The notes below the pieces were generated by a model. The model saw only the letters and a program-made list of their open reading frames with translations. It ran no database searches and had not been told where the DNA came from. From Micromonospora echinospora (GTDB lineage: Bacteria > Actinomycetota > Actinomycetes > Mycobacteriales > Micromonosporaceae), in the NCBI RefSeq assembly GCF_900091495.1, contig NZ_LT607413.1, forward strand, positions 2,294,001 to 2,358,000: a DNA stretch of 64,000 nt. The letters are read 5' to 3'. Of this stretch, positions 8,957 to 17,718 are shown piece by piece. The number at the start of each line of letters is the position of its first letter. Positions within the stretch are counted from its first letter, which is position 1. The position numbers were made by a program, and so were the translations under genes.

Positions 8957-9727
8957 GTGACGGTTGAGCTCACCCGACCGGTGTCGCACCGGCTCCTCGG
9001 CACCGAGACGCTGCTGGTGCTCGGACTGTCGCTCGGGCAGTCCGCGATCTACGCCATGGTCTCCATCACCGCCAAGCTGACCGCCGAGGGCGGGCTGTCC
9101 CGGCAGACCGCCGCGCTGAACACCTCGGCGTCACCCCGGCCCTGGCTGGACCTGACGTACCAGGTGCTCGGCATCGTCTTCGCGCTGGTCCCGGTGCTGC
9201 TCGCCGTACACCTGGTCAACCGGGACCCGGGCGACGCCGGACGGACCCTCGGCCTGGACGCCCGACAGCCCGGCCGGGACCTGGCCCGGGGTGCCGGGCT
9301 GGCCGCGCTGATCGGCCTGCCCGGCCTGGCGCTGTTCTGGGTCGCCGCGCAGCTCGGGATCAACGCCACGGTCGTGCCGGCCGCGCTGCCCGAGCTGTGG
9401 TGGACCGTGCCGGTGCTGATCCTCGCCGCCGTGCAGAACGCGGTGCTGGAGGAGGTGATCGTGGTCGGCTACCTGATGACCCGGCTGCGGCAGCTCCAGT
9501 GGCGGGTCGGCGCGGTGATCGCCACCAGTGCGCTGCTGCGCGGCTCCTACCACCTCTACCAGGGCTTCGGCGCATTCGTCGGGAACGCGGTGATGGGCGT
9601 GGTCTTCAGTCTCTTCTACCTGCGGACCCGGCGGGTGATGCCGCTGGTCGTCGCCCACACGCTGCTCGACATCGTGGCCTTCGTCGGCTACTCCCTGCTG
9701 CCCAGGGAATGGTTCGACTGGCTCTGA
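8957..9727 (+). CDS. CPBP family intramembrane glutamic endopeptidase (Abi/CAAX-like)
   Basis: A 256-residue membrane protein with about seven hydrophobic helices. The C-terminal CPBP (CAAX protease and bacteriocin-processing) domain shows LEEVIVVGYLMTRL (motif 1 glutamates), SALLRGSYHLYQG (motif 2 histidine), GNAVMGVVF and VVAHTLLDIVAF (motif 3 histidine). The arginine that usually follows EExxx in motif 1 is replaced by valine, as in some actinobacterial members. The substrate is unknown. The frame is open from a GTG at 8921 and the GTG at 8957 is chosen by family length; neither has a strong ribosome site. Its 3' end overlaps the convergent gene by 40 bp. Confidence 0.85.
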   Translation: MTVELTRPVSHRLLGTETLLVLGLSLGQSAIYAMVSITAKLTAEGGLSRQTAALNTSASPRPWLDLTYQVLGIVFALVPVLLAVHLVNRDPGDAGRTLGLDARQPGRDLARGAGLAALIGLPGLALFWVAAQLGINATVVPAALPELWWTVPVLILAAVQNAVLEEVIVVGYLMTRLRQLQWRVGAVIATSALLRGSYHLYQGFGAFVGNAVMGVVFSLFYLRTRRVMPLVVAHTLLDIVAFVGYSLLPREWFDWL

Positions 9728-10977
9728 GGCCAGCGGAACCCGGGCTGCCGGTAGGCGACGATCGTCCGGGCGGCCAACCGCTCCACGGCGGCCGAGTTCC
9801 CGGCCGCCGTGGCGAGCGCCGCCGCGCCGGGCAGCAGCCGGGACGCCAGCCGTAGCGCCAACCAGCCGCCCGCCTGCGCGGCGAGCGGCGTGGCCAGCCG
9901 CCAGGCCGCCTCGGCCACCCGATCCCACGGCGGCTCGCCCTCCCCGGTCTCCGCGCGGGCGGCGGCGAGAGCCGTCCGGGCGCTGTCCACGTCCGGGTGC
10001 ACCCGGGTCAGCACCAGCAGCTCGACCGCCCGCTCCGGGTCGACCGGGTCCCGCCCGTGCGCCGCCGCCAAATGCAGCACCAGGCCGGACTGGGTCCAGA
10101 GCACCGCCGCCAGCTCGGCCAGGGGAGCGAAGAGACCGGCTACCGCGGCGGTGGCCCCACCCCACCCGGCCAGCCGGACGAACCGCCGGGTGGCGAGCCG
10201 GGCCAGACCTGCGGAACCAGCATTCGGGTACGCCTCGCGCAGCGCCGCCGCCCAGGCATCGGCCCGTGGCCCGATCCGCTCCACCGCCGCCAGGGCCAGC
10301 AACTCCGGCGCGAAGGCCGGGTGCGCCAACAGCCGGTCGAGGTCGACGGTACGGCCTCCCGCCGCCTTCCCGGTGCTCCTCCGCGCGGCGGCCGGCTTCC
10401 CGGTCGACTTCCGGGCCGTGCTCCTCCTCGGGGTGGCCTCACGCGGGACCACCTCCTCGCCGCTCGGGCCGTCCGTGGGCTCCGTTCCGGCATCGTGCGG
10501 CGGGGTGTGTTCCGAATCACCAACCATGGGCTGAGTTGGGGAGACAGGCGTCCCCGGTCCTGGCGTGGTGACACCATCGGCGTCCGCTTTCCGGCGACGG
10601 CGGGGCACCGACGTGCTCACCGGCCGGACCGTACCGGCGGGTGTGCCCTGCTCCGGCGGGCCGGACGGGTCCTCGGAGACCGCGCCCGCCCGCCGGCCCG
10701 CCCGGACCACCTTCTGACGAGGGGCCCGACGAGGAGGTGTCGCCGGTTGCTCGGACTCGGTCGGACCGCTGGTCTCGGGCGGCTGGAAGAGCACCGTGGG
10801 GGCCGAGGTCTTCCGGCGGGGCCGAGTGCGGGGCGGGACGTCCGGCTGGTCGGTGACCTGGTCGGGTTGGGCGGCCGGGACAGCCGGCGGGGTGAAGGTC
10901 GGCTCGGGGGAACGGCCGCGACGTGCCGCTGTGCGCGGCTCGCGGCGAGGCGGATCGCTCGGCGGCTGCTCCTGCAT
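9688..10977 (-). CDS. Unrecognised protein: disordered Pro/Arg/Lys-rich N terminus and hydrophobic helical C-terminal domain
   Basis: 429 residues. The first 220 or so are low-complexity, rich in Pro, Thr, Arg and Lys (repeated RRSTARKSTGK-like units near residues 195-220), and probably disordered. From about residue 225 an alpha-helical domain begins (DLDRLLAHPAFAPELLALAAVERIGPRA) with hydrophobic stretches AGWGGATAAVAGLFAPLAELAAVL and GWLALRLASRLLPGAAALATAAG that could sit in or on a membrane. The overall pattern recalls EcsC-like proteins, but I cannot confirm the family. The start is the ATG at 10977; the frame runs to 11010. It is transcribed away from the tRNA pair and overlaps the CPBP gene end-to-end. 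Confidence 0.7.
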   Translation of the reverse strand: MQEQPPSDPPRREPRTAARRGRSPEPTFTPPAVPAAQPDQVTDQPDVPPRTRPRRKTSAPTVLFQPPETSGPTESEQPATPPRRAPRQKVVRAGRRAGAVSEDPSGPPEQGTPAGTVRPVSTSVPRRRRKADADGVTTPGPGTPVSPTQPMVGDSEHTPPHDAGTEPTDGPSGEEVVPREATPRRSTARKSTGKPAAARRSTGKAAGGRTVDLDRLLAHPAFAPELLALAAVERIGPRADAWAAALREAYPNAGSAGLARLATRRFVRLAGWGGATAAVAGLFAPLAELAAVLWTQSGLVLHLAAAHGRDPVDPERAVELLVLTRVHPDVDSARTALAAARAETGEGEPPWDRVAEAAWRLATPLAAQAGGWLALRLASRLLPGAAALATAAGNSAAVERLAARTIVAYRQPGFRWPQSQSNHSLGSRE

Positions 10978-11135
10978 ATCGACGAAGCCTAGTCCCGATC
11001 GCGGTGCCACGCAGGGGGAAACTCCTGCTCAGGGAGGGAAGTTGGTCGACCGGTGCCGCTGGAGGGGGAAGTCGCTTTGCTCCCTGCCGGGGCGGGGCTG
11101 TATTCTCGGGCGGCGGTGGTCTGCTGGGCCACCGA

Positions 11136-11226
11136 GGAGACTTCGCCTAGTCTGGTCTATGGCGCCGCACTGCTAATGCGGTTGGGGTCTTAAAGCCCCT
11201 CCCGGGTTCGAATCCCGGAGTCTCCG
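11136..11226 (+). tRNA. tRNA-Ser (anticodon GCT)
   Basis: The acceptor arms GGAGACT and AGTCTCC pair. The anticodon arm is CCGCA-CTGCTAA-TGCGG with anticodon GCT. The long variable arm TTGGGGTCTTAAAGCCCC marks a class II tRNA, and the T arm is CCGGG-TTCGAAT-CCCGG. CCA is not encoded. Confidence 0.95.
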
Positions 11227-11261
11227 CGCGAAGGCCGGGTGTGTAGACTGGCCGAGCACCA

Positions 11262-11334
11262 GCGCCCGTAGCTCAACGGATAGAGCATCTGACTACGGAT
11301 CAGAAGGTTAGGGGTTCGAGTCCCTTCGGGCGCG
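11262..11334 (+). tRNA. tRNA-Arg (anticodon ACG)
   Basis: The 73-nt gene has acceptor arms GCGCCCG and CGGGCGC, the anticodon arm TCTGA-CTACGGA-TCAGA with anticodon ACG, and a standard T arm. CCA is not encoded. It lies 35 bp after tRNA-Ser and is followed by a terminator. It marks the edge of the conserved region; the genes beyond it are accessory. Confidence 0.95.
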
Positions 11335-11343
11335 CAAGATCAC

Positions 11344-11381
11344 AAGGGGCCTGACCTGCGGAAACGCTGGTCAGGCCCCTT
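11344..11381 (+). terminator. Rho-independent terminator of the tRNA pair
   Basis: AAGGGGCCTGACC (11344-11356) pairs with GGTCAGGCCCCTT (11369-11381), a 13-bp stem followed by CGTTTTCT. Confidence 0.9.
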
Positions 11382-11653
11382 CGTTTTCTCGTCCCCTGTG
11401 GACGTTTGGGTGCTCGGATGGTGCTCGTGCGACGAGCATCCCTCACGTCCGGCCCTGTCCGGTAGCACCCCGCTCGGTCCCAGCACTTCCTCCGTGCCGC
11501 CGAACGAGGTAGGTCTGGTTGTCCCAGTGAGGGACGAGGGCTGTTTCCGCTGCGATGGGTGCTCGCCCGGTTGCGTTGAGGTCAGCTACGGTGGCTTCGT
11601 TCTGCGTCGATTTGGCTATCAAACCCTCGTGGGTTGTGAAGGTCGGGGCTTTC

Positions 11654-13039
11654 GTGATCGATCCGCAGCAGGTCCAGGACGTCAAGCGGGCGCTCGGCGC
11701 AAAGCTCGCGCGTTGGCGCAAGTCGCGTGGCCTGACGCAGGCCGATGTGGCCGAGCGGGTGTACAGCACTCGGAGCACCATCGCTGGGGTTGAGTGTGGT
11801 CAGCAGGTTGCTGATCGGATCTTCTGGCAGCGGTGTGAGACGTTTCTGGACGCCGGTGGGGAACTGCTCGCCGGGTACGACGGTTACCGGAGTCTCAAGC
11901 AGCGGCATGATCAGGAGAAGCTCGAGGCTAGGCAACGCGCACGGTGGGGTGAGGTTGAAGGCGATTCGCGGCCAGGCATGGATGGTGTCCCGACCGTGGC
12001 GGGTCGGGCGCTGCTTCCACCTGCACAGGTAGTGCGATCGTCGACATCGGCAGGCGGTCCGGTGGAGACGGGTTGGCCGGCCGACCGGTCAACTGGCCTG
12101 GGTTGGCCCGGGCTGGGGCAGGTCTCGGTGGATGTTGATCCCGCGTTGGCCTTGCACTGGAGCGAGATGCTCCGGCTCCTCGCGGCTTCCCACAATGTCT
12201 TCGGTTCCCGGCAGGTCTACGACGCTGTCTGCCGAGAGCTGGCCGTGATCCGCCGTTACCGGCACGAGGCCATGGACGACCTCAAGTCGCGTCTGCTGGC
12301 GGTAGAGGCGCGATGGGCGGAGTTCGGGTCATGGACCGCCGACAATCTGGGGGACGCCGCGGCCGCGGCGTACTGGCTTGACCAGGCACTCGAACTGGCG
12401 CGCGGAGCGGGCGACAGACGGATGGCCGCCTATGTCTTCATGCGCCAGGCGCAGCAAGCCGCCGACCGACTCGACGGCACTCACGCCACGCGACTCGCCA
12501 GGACGGCCGAGACCATCGTGTCACTCGCCGACCGCGACCGCGCCCTGTGCCTGATTCGTCAGGCACAGGGACACGCCCTCCTCGGCGATCAACCACGCTC
12601 CCTCACCGCCCTCAAAATCGCACACAAGTTGATCGACCGAGCGGCAAGCGTCGGTGCCGACGACTCGGACACCATCGGCCGCCACTGCACCCTTGCCTAC
12701 CTACGGGCACACGAGGGCTACTGCCTTCTACGCCTCGGTCAAGCCAAGGCGGCTGCCCGTGCCCTTGAAGAGGTCCTCGACGGCTGGCCCGTCGAATACC
12801 GACAGGATGAAACGCTGGCACGAGCCTGGCTCGCCTTGTCCTACGTCTCCGTCGACCGGTTGGCCGAGGCGGGCGTCGAGGGAAGCCGAGCGTTGTCCCT
12901 TGCCGCCGCAACCTCTTCCGCGCGGGCGATGCGTACCCTGGGCCAGTTGCATGCCCAGCTCACGGGGAAGACGGCATCTGCCGAGGTGGTCGGGTTCAGG
13001 AATGCCTTCTCACTCGTCGCTTCGACGGCCAGACTGTGA
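11654..13039 (+). CDS. XRE-family transcriptional regulator with TPR-like C-terminal region
   Basis: A regulator of about 461 residues. The N-terminal helix-turn-helix (residues about 10-65) reads KLARWRKSRGLTQADVAERVYSTRSTIAGVE. A Pro/Gly-rich linker follows. From about residue 180 there are Ala/Leu-rich paired helices of the tetratricopeptide type (for example GDAAAAAYWLDQALELARGAGD and LGQAKAAARALEEVL). This XRE-TPR layout is common in actinomycetes and usually controls an adjacent gene. Here the stop codon falls 2 bases before the creatininase-family start, so the two are translationally coupled. The frame is open from 11555. The GTG at 11654 is preferred because the HTH follows at the usual distance and AAGGTCGGGG lies upstream. 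Confidence 0.8.
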   Translation: MIDPQQVQDVKRALGAKLARWRKSRGLTQADVAERVYSTRSTIAGVECGQQVADRIFWQRCETFLDAGGELLAGYDGYRSLKQRHDQEKLEARQRARWGEVEGDSRPGMDGVPTVAGRALLPPAQVVRSSTSAGGPVETGWPADRSTGLGWPGLGQVSVDVDPALALHWSEMLRLLAASHNVFGSRQVYDAVCRELAVIRRYRHEAMDDLKSRLLAVEARWAEFGSWTADNLGDAAAAAYWLDQALELARGAGDRRMAAYVFMRQAQQAADRLDGTHATRLARTAETIVSLADRDRALCLIRQAQGHALLGDQPRSLTALKIAHKLIDRAASVGADDSDTIGRHCTLAYLRAHEGYCLLRLGQAKAAARALEEVLDGWPVEYRQDETLARAWLALSYVSVDRLAEAGVEGSRALSLAAATSSARAMRTLGQLHAQLTGKTASAEVVGFRNAFSLVASTARL

Positions 13040-13041
13040 TC

Positions 13042-13758
13042 ATGGATTTGATCACCACCGCGACGACCACTGACGAGGCCAGCCGCGCCTCGGACGTCGC
13101 CGTGCTACCGGTGGGCAGTTTCGAGCAACACGGCGATCACCTACCTCTGCTCACGGACACGATCGCTGCTTGCGCTATCGCGAAGGCTGCCGCTGCCAGG
13201 TACGACTTGATGCTCCTTCCTCCTGTGACCATCAGTTGCTCGCAGGAACACACCGGCTGGCCAGGTTCGGTGAGTATCCGCTCATCCACCCTGACCCGCA
13301 TCGTCGCCGACGTCGGGGAATCGCTGAGCCGGACAGGTGTCGACCGGCTGGTCGTGGTCAACGGCCATGGCGGGAACTACGTGCTGTCCAACATCGTGCA
13401 GGAAGCCAACGTCGGCGAGCGCCGCATGGCCTTGTACCCGCGACGGCAGGACTGGGAGGCCGCCCGCCAGCAGGCCGGGCTGGTCAGCAGCAGCCACGAC
13501 GACATGCACGCTGGGGAGATCGAGACTTCCCTGCTCCTGCATCTCTGTCCCGAACTCGTCCGCGACGGTTATCAGAACGCCGACCACCTTGCGGAACGTC
13601 CGGACCTGCTGGTCCTGGGAATGCGCGGCTACACCGACAGCGGGGTCATCGGCCAGCCGTCCCTCGCCACCGCCGACAAAGGGAAAGCCGTGCTGGAAAG
13701 CCTTACTGCCGCGTTCGCCAACGTTCTGGCCATACTGCGGGGCGAACCACACCAGTAG
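13042..13758 (+). CDS. Creatininase-family amidohydrolase
   Basis: 238 residues with the creatininase/FAPy-hydrolase/MftE fold. It has the conserved [16 protein letters not shown] near the N terminus (Glu, His and Asp metal ligands), VVVNGHGGN near residue 105 and [11 protein letters not shown] near 155 (His and Glu ligands), so the metal site looks complete. Known members hydrolyse creatinine or related cyclic amides, or clip a peptide in mycofactocin maturation. There is no mycofactocin gene here, so the substrate is unknown. It follows the XRE-TPR gene by 2 bp, which is probably its regulator. An overlapping GTG at 13036 is an alternative start. Confidence 0.88.
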   Translation: MDLITTATTTDEASRASDVAVLPVGSFEQHGDHLPLLTDTIAACAIAKAAAARYDLMLLPPVTISCSQEHTGWPGSVSIRSSTLTRIVADVGESLSRTGVDRLVVVNGHGGNYVLSNIVQEANVGERRMALYPRRQDWEAARQQAGLVSSSHDDMHAGEIETSLLLHLCPELVRDGYQNADHLAERPDLLVLGMRGYTDSGVIGQPSLATADKGKAVLESLTAAFANVLAILRGEPHQ

Positions 13759-13952
13759 ACGTAGCTCCGGCAGTGGCTGCTGTTCGGTAACCCAAGTCGA
13801 CCTCCAGCCCGAAGCCGTCGACGCCGTCTTCCGCCGCCACCGCGCGGAGATGCTCATCGGCAACCTGATGCCGCATTCCACGCTCGGGCCGGCCGCGCTG
13901 GCCCCGCTGGACCTGCGGCCTCGCCTGGTCACAGGGCTGAACGACACACCAC
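13759..13952 (+). other. Spacer with a possible gene relic ahead of lexA
   Basis: The plus frame here reads like protein ([20 protein letters not shown] near 13805-13870), but there is no start or ribosome site and I do not recognise it. It is probably a relic. Confidence 0.3.
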
Positions 13953-13976
13953 GGATTAGCACAAACGATCTAATCC
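13953..13976. promoter_or_regulatory. Inverted repeat ahead of the lexA-like gene, candidate auto-operator
   Basis: GGATTAG-N10-CTAATCC, 20 bp upstream of the GTG at 13997. It does not resemble the usual actinobacterial SOS box (CGAAC-N4-GTTCG). Confidence 0.55.
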
Positions 13977-13996
13977 TGGGAGTAGGGTGTCGGAGT

Positions 13997-14635
13997 GTGA
14001 GCGCCCGCGACGCCGAACCCGATCCGCCCTGGCTGACGCCGCGGCAGCGGCAGATCCTCACGGTGATCCGCGAGTGCGTCGCGCGGGATGGTTATCCCCC
14101 GACGGTGCGGGAGATCGGCGCGGCGGTCGGCCTCAAGTCACCGTCGTCGGTGGCCCACCAGCTTCGGACGCTCCAACGGCACGGCCTAATACGGCGGGCT
14201 CCCGGCGGGCCACGGGCTGTCGACGCCCGCCCATCGGCCACCGACAGCCCGGCGACCGCGGCCTGCGCGCAGGTCCCGTTGCTGGGTTCGATTGCCGCCG
14301 GCACTCCCATCCTCGCCGAGGAACACGTCGAGGAGGTTCTGTCGCTGCCCGCGGACCTGGTCGGCCGGGGCGCCCTGTTCGCGCTGCGGGTCCGGGGCGA
14401 CTCGATGATCGGCGCGGGCATCGCCGATCGGGACGTCATCGTGGTACGCCAGCAAGCGGTCGCCGACAACGGCGACATCGTCGCCGCCATGATCGACGGC
14501 GAGGCGACAGTCAAGCGGTACCGGACCCGAGACGGCAGGATCGAACTCGTCCCCCACAACCCGCACTACCCGATCATCGCCGGGGACCGCGCCATCATCC
14601 TCGGCAAAGTCGTCTGCACGCTCCACCGCTGGTGA
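13997..14635 (+). CDS. lexA: LexA-family repressor-protease (accessory paralogue)
   Basis: A 212-residue LexA homologue. The N-terminal winged helix ([30 protein letters not shown]..., [20 protein letters not shown]) is followed by the S24 protease domain. The self-cleavage Ala-Gly is present in [21 protein letters not shown] (near residues 100-120), the catalytic Ser in [10 protein letters not shown] (near 135) and the Lys in GEATVKRYR (near 173), so autocleavage should work. It should bind DNA as a dimer and release on DNA damage. The location among accessory genes and the non-SOS palindrome upstream suggest a second LexA with its own targets. The GTG start gives [12 protein letters not shown]. 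Confidence 0.88.
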   Translation: MSARDAEPDPPWLTPRQRQILTVIRECVARDGYPPTVREIGAAVGLKSPSSVAHQLRTLQRHGLIRRAPGGPRAVDARPSATDSPATAACAQVPLLGSIAAGTPILAEEHVEEVLSLPADLVGRGALFALRVRGDSMIGAGIADRDVIVVRQQAVADNGDIVAAMIDGEATVKRYRTRDGRIELVPHNPHYPIIAGDRAIILGKVVCTLHRW

Positions 14636-14792
14636 GCCCCCGCACTGTCTGGCGTGGCCACCTGTCGGGGAGCAGGCGGCGGACAGGGTGAGGCTTACCG
14701 CGCCGCCGATGCTGTTGGTCATGACGATGGTGTCGTCGAGGCCGAGCACCACGATCCGCGGCAGTCACGATCTCGAAGACTGTTTTCCGCGT

Positions 14793-15611
14793 TCAGCTGG
14801 CGGTCGTCGAGGGCAAGGCGCTGTCGGTCGCCGGGGCTACGCGCGATTTCGGAGTGCTTGCTGATGGCCGGCGTTTGTCGCGGACGTAGATGACGCCGGG
14901 CTTGCCGCCGCCGGGGATGCGGCGCTCAATGTCGAACAAGGTGGTGGCGGTGACAAGGTCGCTGAGTTTGCCGTAGCCGTAGCTTCGAGGGTCGAAGTCG
15001 GGGCGCTGTTTGACGATGATGTTGCCGACGCTGGCCAGGGGCGCCCAGCCGTCGTCGTCGGAGGCGGCCTCGACCGCGTTGCGCAGAAGGACGACGAGGG
15101 CGGTGTCGCCCTTGAGTTGGGCGGCGGTCGGGGTGGCTTTCGTCGGCGCGACGTCCGCCGGGGCGGGGCTGCCGGTGTAGTTCAGGTTCTCGGTGTAGAC
15201 GAACTTGTCACAGGCGGCGACGAAAGGTTTCGGGGTCTTGCGTTCGCCGAAGCCGTACACCGTGAGTCCGGACTCGCGTAGCCGTGACGCCAGGCGGGTG
15301 AAGTCGCTGTCGCTGGACACGATGCAGAAACCATCGAAGCGCCCGGAGTACAGCAGGTCCATCGCGTCGATGATCAACGCCGAGTCGGTGGCGTTCTTGC
15401 CGGTGGTGTAGGCGAACTGCTGGATCGGCTGGATCGACTGGGCGAGCAGCATGTCCTTCCAACCGCGAAGGCTGGTCCCGGTCCAGTCGCCGTAGGCGCG
15501 CTTGACATGGGCGGTGCCGTACTTGGCGACCTCGGCCAGCAACGCCTCGACGGCCGCCGGTTGGGCGTTATCCGCGTCGATCAATACAGCGAGTTTAGCG
15601 GCGGTCTCCAT
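14793..15611 (-). CDS. NYN-domain ribonuclease-like protein with C-terminal OST-HTH/LOTUS-like domain
   Basis: 272 residues. The N-terminal NYN (LabA/DUF88) PIN-like nuclease domain has its acidic residues in AVLIDADNAQ (near 9-18), TDSALIIDAMDLLYSG and CIVSSDSDFTRLASRLRESG (near 97-112). After a short linker, residues about 165-255 (LLRNAVEAASDDDGWAPLASVGNII...SYGYGKLSDLVTATTLFDIERR) match the OST-HTH/LOTUS RNA-binding domain that often accompanies NYN. The tail is Ser/Pro-rich. It is a probable RNA-cleaving or RNA-binding protein. It is a single gene, divergent from the HIT gene across a 356-bp region in which I see no gene. Confidence 0.88.
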   Translation of the reverse strand: METAAKLAVLIDADNAQPAAVEALLAEVAKYGTAHVKRAYGDWTGTSLRGWKDMLLAQSIQPIQQFAYTTGKNATDSALIIDAMDLLYSGRFDGFCIVSSDSDFTRLASRLRESGLTVYGFGERKTPKPFVAACDKFVYTENLNYTGSPAPADVAPTKATPTAAQLKGDTALVVLLRNAVEAASDDDGWAPLASVGNIIVKQRPDFDPRSYGYGKLSDLVTATTLFDIERRIPGGGKPGVIYVRDKRRPSASTPKSRVAPATDSALPSTTAS

Positions 15612-15967
15612 CGCGTCCTCTGATCTGGTATCTCGTCGGGGTTGACTTACCCGCCAGCGACTGGCCTGTCAGTCCTCCTCGGGGTGCATGCTCGTGAGGC
15701 GCGAGTTCCTCGGGTGGCGCTCCGTCAGGTGTTGCGTAGCACGGTGCAGGTGCCGTAGTCGACTCCCCGGTGGCGGAGGCAACGTACAGACGACCATGCG
15801 GCGGCGCGCCGCGTCTACCCGCTCCCACCGGCGGAATCTCGATCGTCGGCTGCCGTGCTAACCGGACACAGGGACGCGAGTCCGTCCAGGGCACCGCCCC
15901 TCACCTGGCACCCAACGCCCATCGGGGAGGATAGTGCGAAACTTCGTTCCGAGAGGCGATCGCGATC

Positions 15968-16414
15968 TTGAATCTGTCGTGCGTGTTCTGCTCGGTGACG
16001 GCTGGCGTTACCGATCCTGGGGTCTGTCTCGCCGTCAACAACGAGTTCGTTGTTTTTCCGGCACTTCACCAGCGGCCGAACAACAGAGGTCACATGCTTC
16101 TCGTCCCGGCAGGTCACGTCGGCGGCATCGCCGACGTGCCGCCCGAGAAGGCGGGCCCCATGCTGGCCGCGCTTCAGGTGACGACGCAGGCGGTGAAGGC
16201 TGCGTTCGGCGCCAGCGGGACGACGGTGCGGCTCAACCTGGGACCTCCCGCTCAAGACATCTTCCATCTTCACTGGCACATCATTCCGCGGTACGTGGGC
16301 GACGACTTCAACAGCGCTAAGTCCTCCGAGGTGCCTCTGAACGAACGCTTGCAGCTCACGGCGAAGCTTGGCCAGCACCTTGTCAGACGGGCTTCGACCC
16401 GGGTCCGTAAGTGA
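15968..16414 (+). CDS. HIT-family nucleotide hydrolase
   Basis: 148 residues. The histidine-triad signature HLHWHIIPR lies near residues 100-108, preceded by RLNLGPPAQDIF, and the N-terminal CVFC pair is common in zinc-bearing HIT proteins. It probably hydrolyses or transfers nucleotidyl groups (for example AMP-linked or dinucleoside polyphosphate substrates). The start is the TTG at 15968 with GAGAGG about 12 bases ahead; no ATG fits the family N terminus. Confidence 0.85.
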   Translation: MNLSCVFCSVTAGVTDPGVCLAVNNEFVVFPALHQRPNNRGHMLLVPAGHVGGIADVPPEKAGPMLAALQVTTQAVKAAFGASGTTVRLNLGPPAQDIFHLHWHIIPRYVGDDFNSAKSSEVPLNERLQLTAKLGQHLVRRASTRVRK

Positions 16415-16630
16415 TCAGGTGTCGGCACGCAGCACCACACCCGTTCGCTCCATCCGGACTTCCAGACGAGCATGAACGCGCTGGTGGGAGTAGGGGCGCA
16501 CGCTCTGAAGGTTGACGCTCACCTCGCCCGGGCTCGCGCGATCTTGGCGGGGTGCCGGTGCTGGTCCTCGGCGCTACCGGTGCTGTACTGTCCGAGGAGT
16601 TTATGCACGTGCGCATGGAGTCGCTGACGT

Positions 16631-17506
16631 ATGGGTACTCGCGGATCGCCTCAACGCTACCGAGTGGGCGCTGAGCTGCGTCGAGTACGCGAGAACCTGG
16701 GATGGTCCGGGGAGCGCGTCGCAGATTCGCTCGAGTGGTCGCAGTCGAAGGTCTCCCGGATCGAAACCGGGGCGACGGCATTCACCGTTCGCGACGTAGA
16801 CCGGTTGCTCGGTCTCTACGGGGTCGATCCCGACATCCGTGCTGAGCTGCTGGCGGCGACTGCGGAGGAGAACGGCGAGGGGTCCTGGATCACGATTGCC
16901 GGCGGCTGGGGACGGAGACAGGGGGCAGTCGCGGCGCTGGAGTCGACAACGCGGGAGATCAGGCAATATCAGCCGGTCGTCGTGCCGGGCCTGTTGCAGA
17001 CCCGAGCCTACGCCCATGCGATGGCGGTCGCGGTCGGGGCGGGAAGCCCGGACTACATCGCCGACGTGCGCATGGCGCGACAGCAGATGCTGGAGGGGCC
17101 TGACGCGCCTCGCTTCGTGGTTGTGGTGGACGCTCGAGCTCTGCTGTTCCGCGCGTTCCCGGTCGAGGTGTCCCGAGGTCAGATCCAGCATCTGACGGGC
17201 TTGGTGGACCATCCCAACATCGAGCTCGGTGTCGTCCCGATCGGCGTGCAGCACCCAGTCGTAGCAGCTCAGGGGTTCACCATTTTCGACTTCCGGTCCG
17301 GCCTCAGCCCTCGCACTGTATGGATCGAGTCGCCTGGAGGTGACTGCTACTTCAGCGAGGAGGCTGCTGTCGCCCGGTTTGAGAAGGCGTTTACGGGGCT
17401 GAAGTCCGTTGCACTGCACGGCAATCATGTCGTTGAATACCTCAATGCTCTCGATGTTGAGGTCGAGCGCCTTGACGCCATCGTTCCCGGAGTGGGAGGA
17501 AGCTGA
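16631..17506 (+). CDS. Scr1-type XRE regulator with DUF5753
   Basis: 291 residues. The N-terminal HTH has RRVRENLGWSGERVADSLEWSQSKVSRIETG (residues about 17-47). The rest is the DUF5753 ligand-like domain, with its typical IRQYQPVVVPGLLQTRAYA near residue 107 and GVVPIGV near 195. It is one of a large actinomycete group of HTH proteins encoded with small DUF397 partners. The ATG start is preceded by GGAG. Its stop overlaps the DUF397 start by 1 base (ATGA-type coupling). The MFS exporter follows directly, so the pair may control exporter expression; that is inference. Confidence 0.9.
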   Translation: MGTRGSPQRYRVGAELRRVRENLGWSGERVADSLEWSQSKVSRIETGATAFTVRDVDRLLGLYGVDPDIRAELLAATAEENGEGSWITIAGGWGRRQGAVAALESTTREIRQYQPVVVPGLLQTRAYAHAMAVAVGAGSPDYIADVRMARQQMLEGPDAPRFVVVVDARALLFRAFPVEVSRGQIQHLTGLVDHPNIELGVVPIGVQHPVVAAQGFTIFDFRSGLSPRTVWIESPGGDCYFSEEAAVARFEKAFTGLKSVALHGNHVVEYLNALDVEVERLDAIVPGVGGS

Positions 17507-17718
17507 TGTCATCAGTGGGGTTCGCAGGCGCGACGTGGCGAAAGAGCAGCGTGAGCGGCGACACGGGCTGCGTAGAGGCCGCGTTCGTCGAGGAGGAGGT
17601 GGGGGTGCGGGACTCAAAACTGTCTGACGACAGCTCCGTCCTAGTCTTCACACGGCACGAGTGGGCGGTGTTCTTGCATGGCGTGGGCAAAGGTGAGTTC
17701 GGTCGCCCCGCAGCCTGA
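17506..17718 (+). CDS. DUF397 small protein, partner of the upstream Scr1-type regulator
   Basis: A 70-residue protein with the DUF397 signatures: the near N-terminal WRKSSVSGDTGCVEAA, the middle VGVRDSKL and the C-terminal FTRHEWAVFL. Such proteins are normally the target or antagonist of the adjacent XRE-DUF5753 regulator. Translation is coupled to it. The 3' end overlaps the MFS frame by 41 bp. Confidence 0.9.
   Translation: MSSVGFAGATWRKSSVSGDTGCVEAAFVEEEVGVRDSKLSDDSSVLVFTRHEWAVFLHGVGKGEFGRPAA

Noticed and set aside
13953..13976. A standard SOS box in front of lexA
   Set aside because: No CGAAC-N4-GTTCG-like sequence is seen; the palindrome present is different, so it is reported as a private operator.
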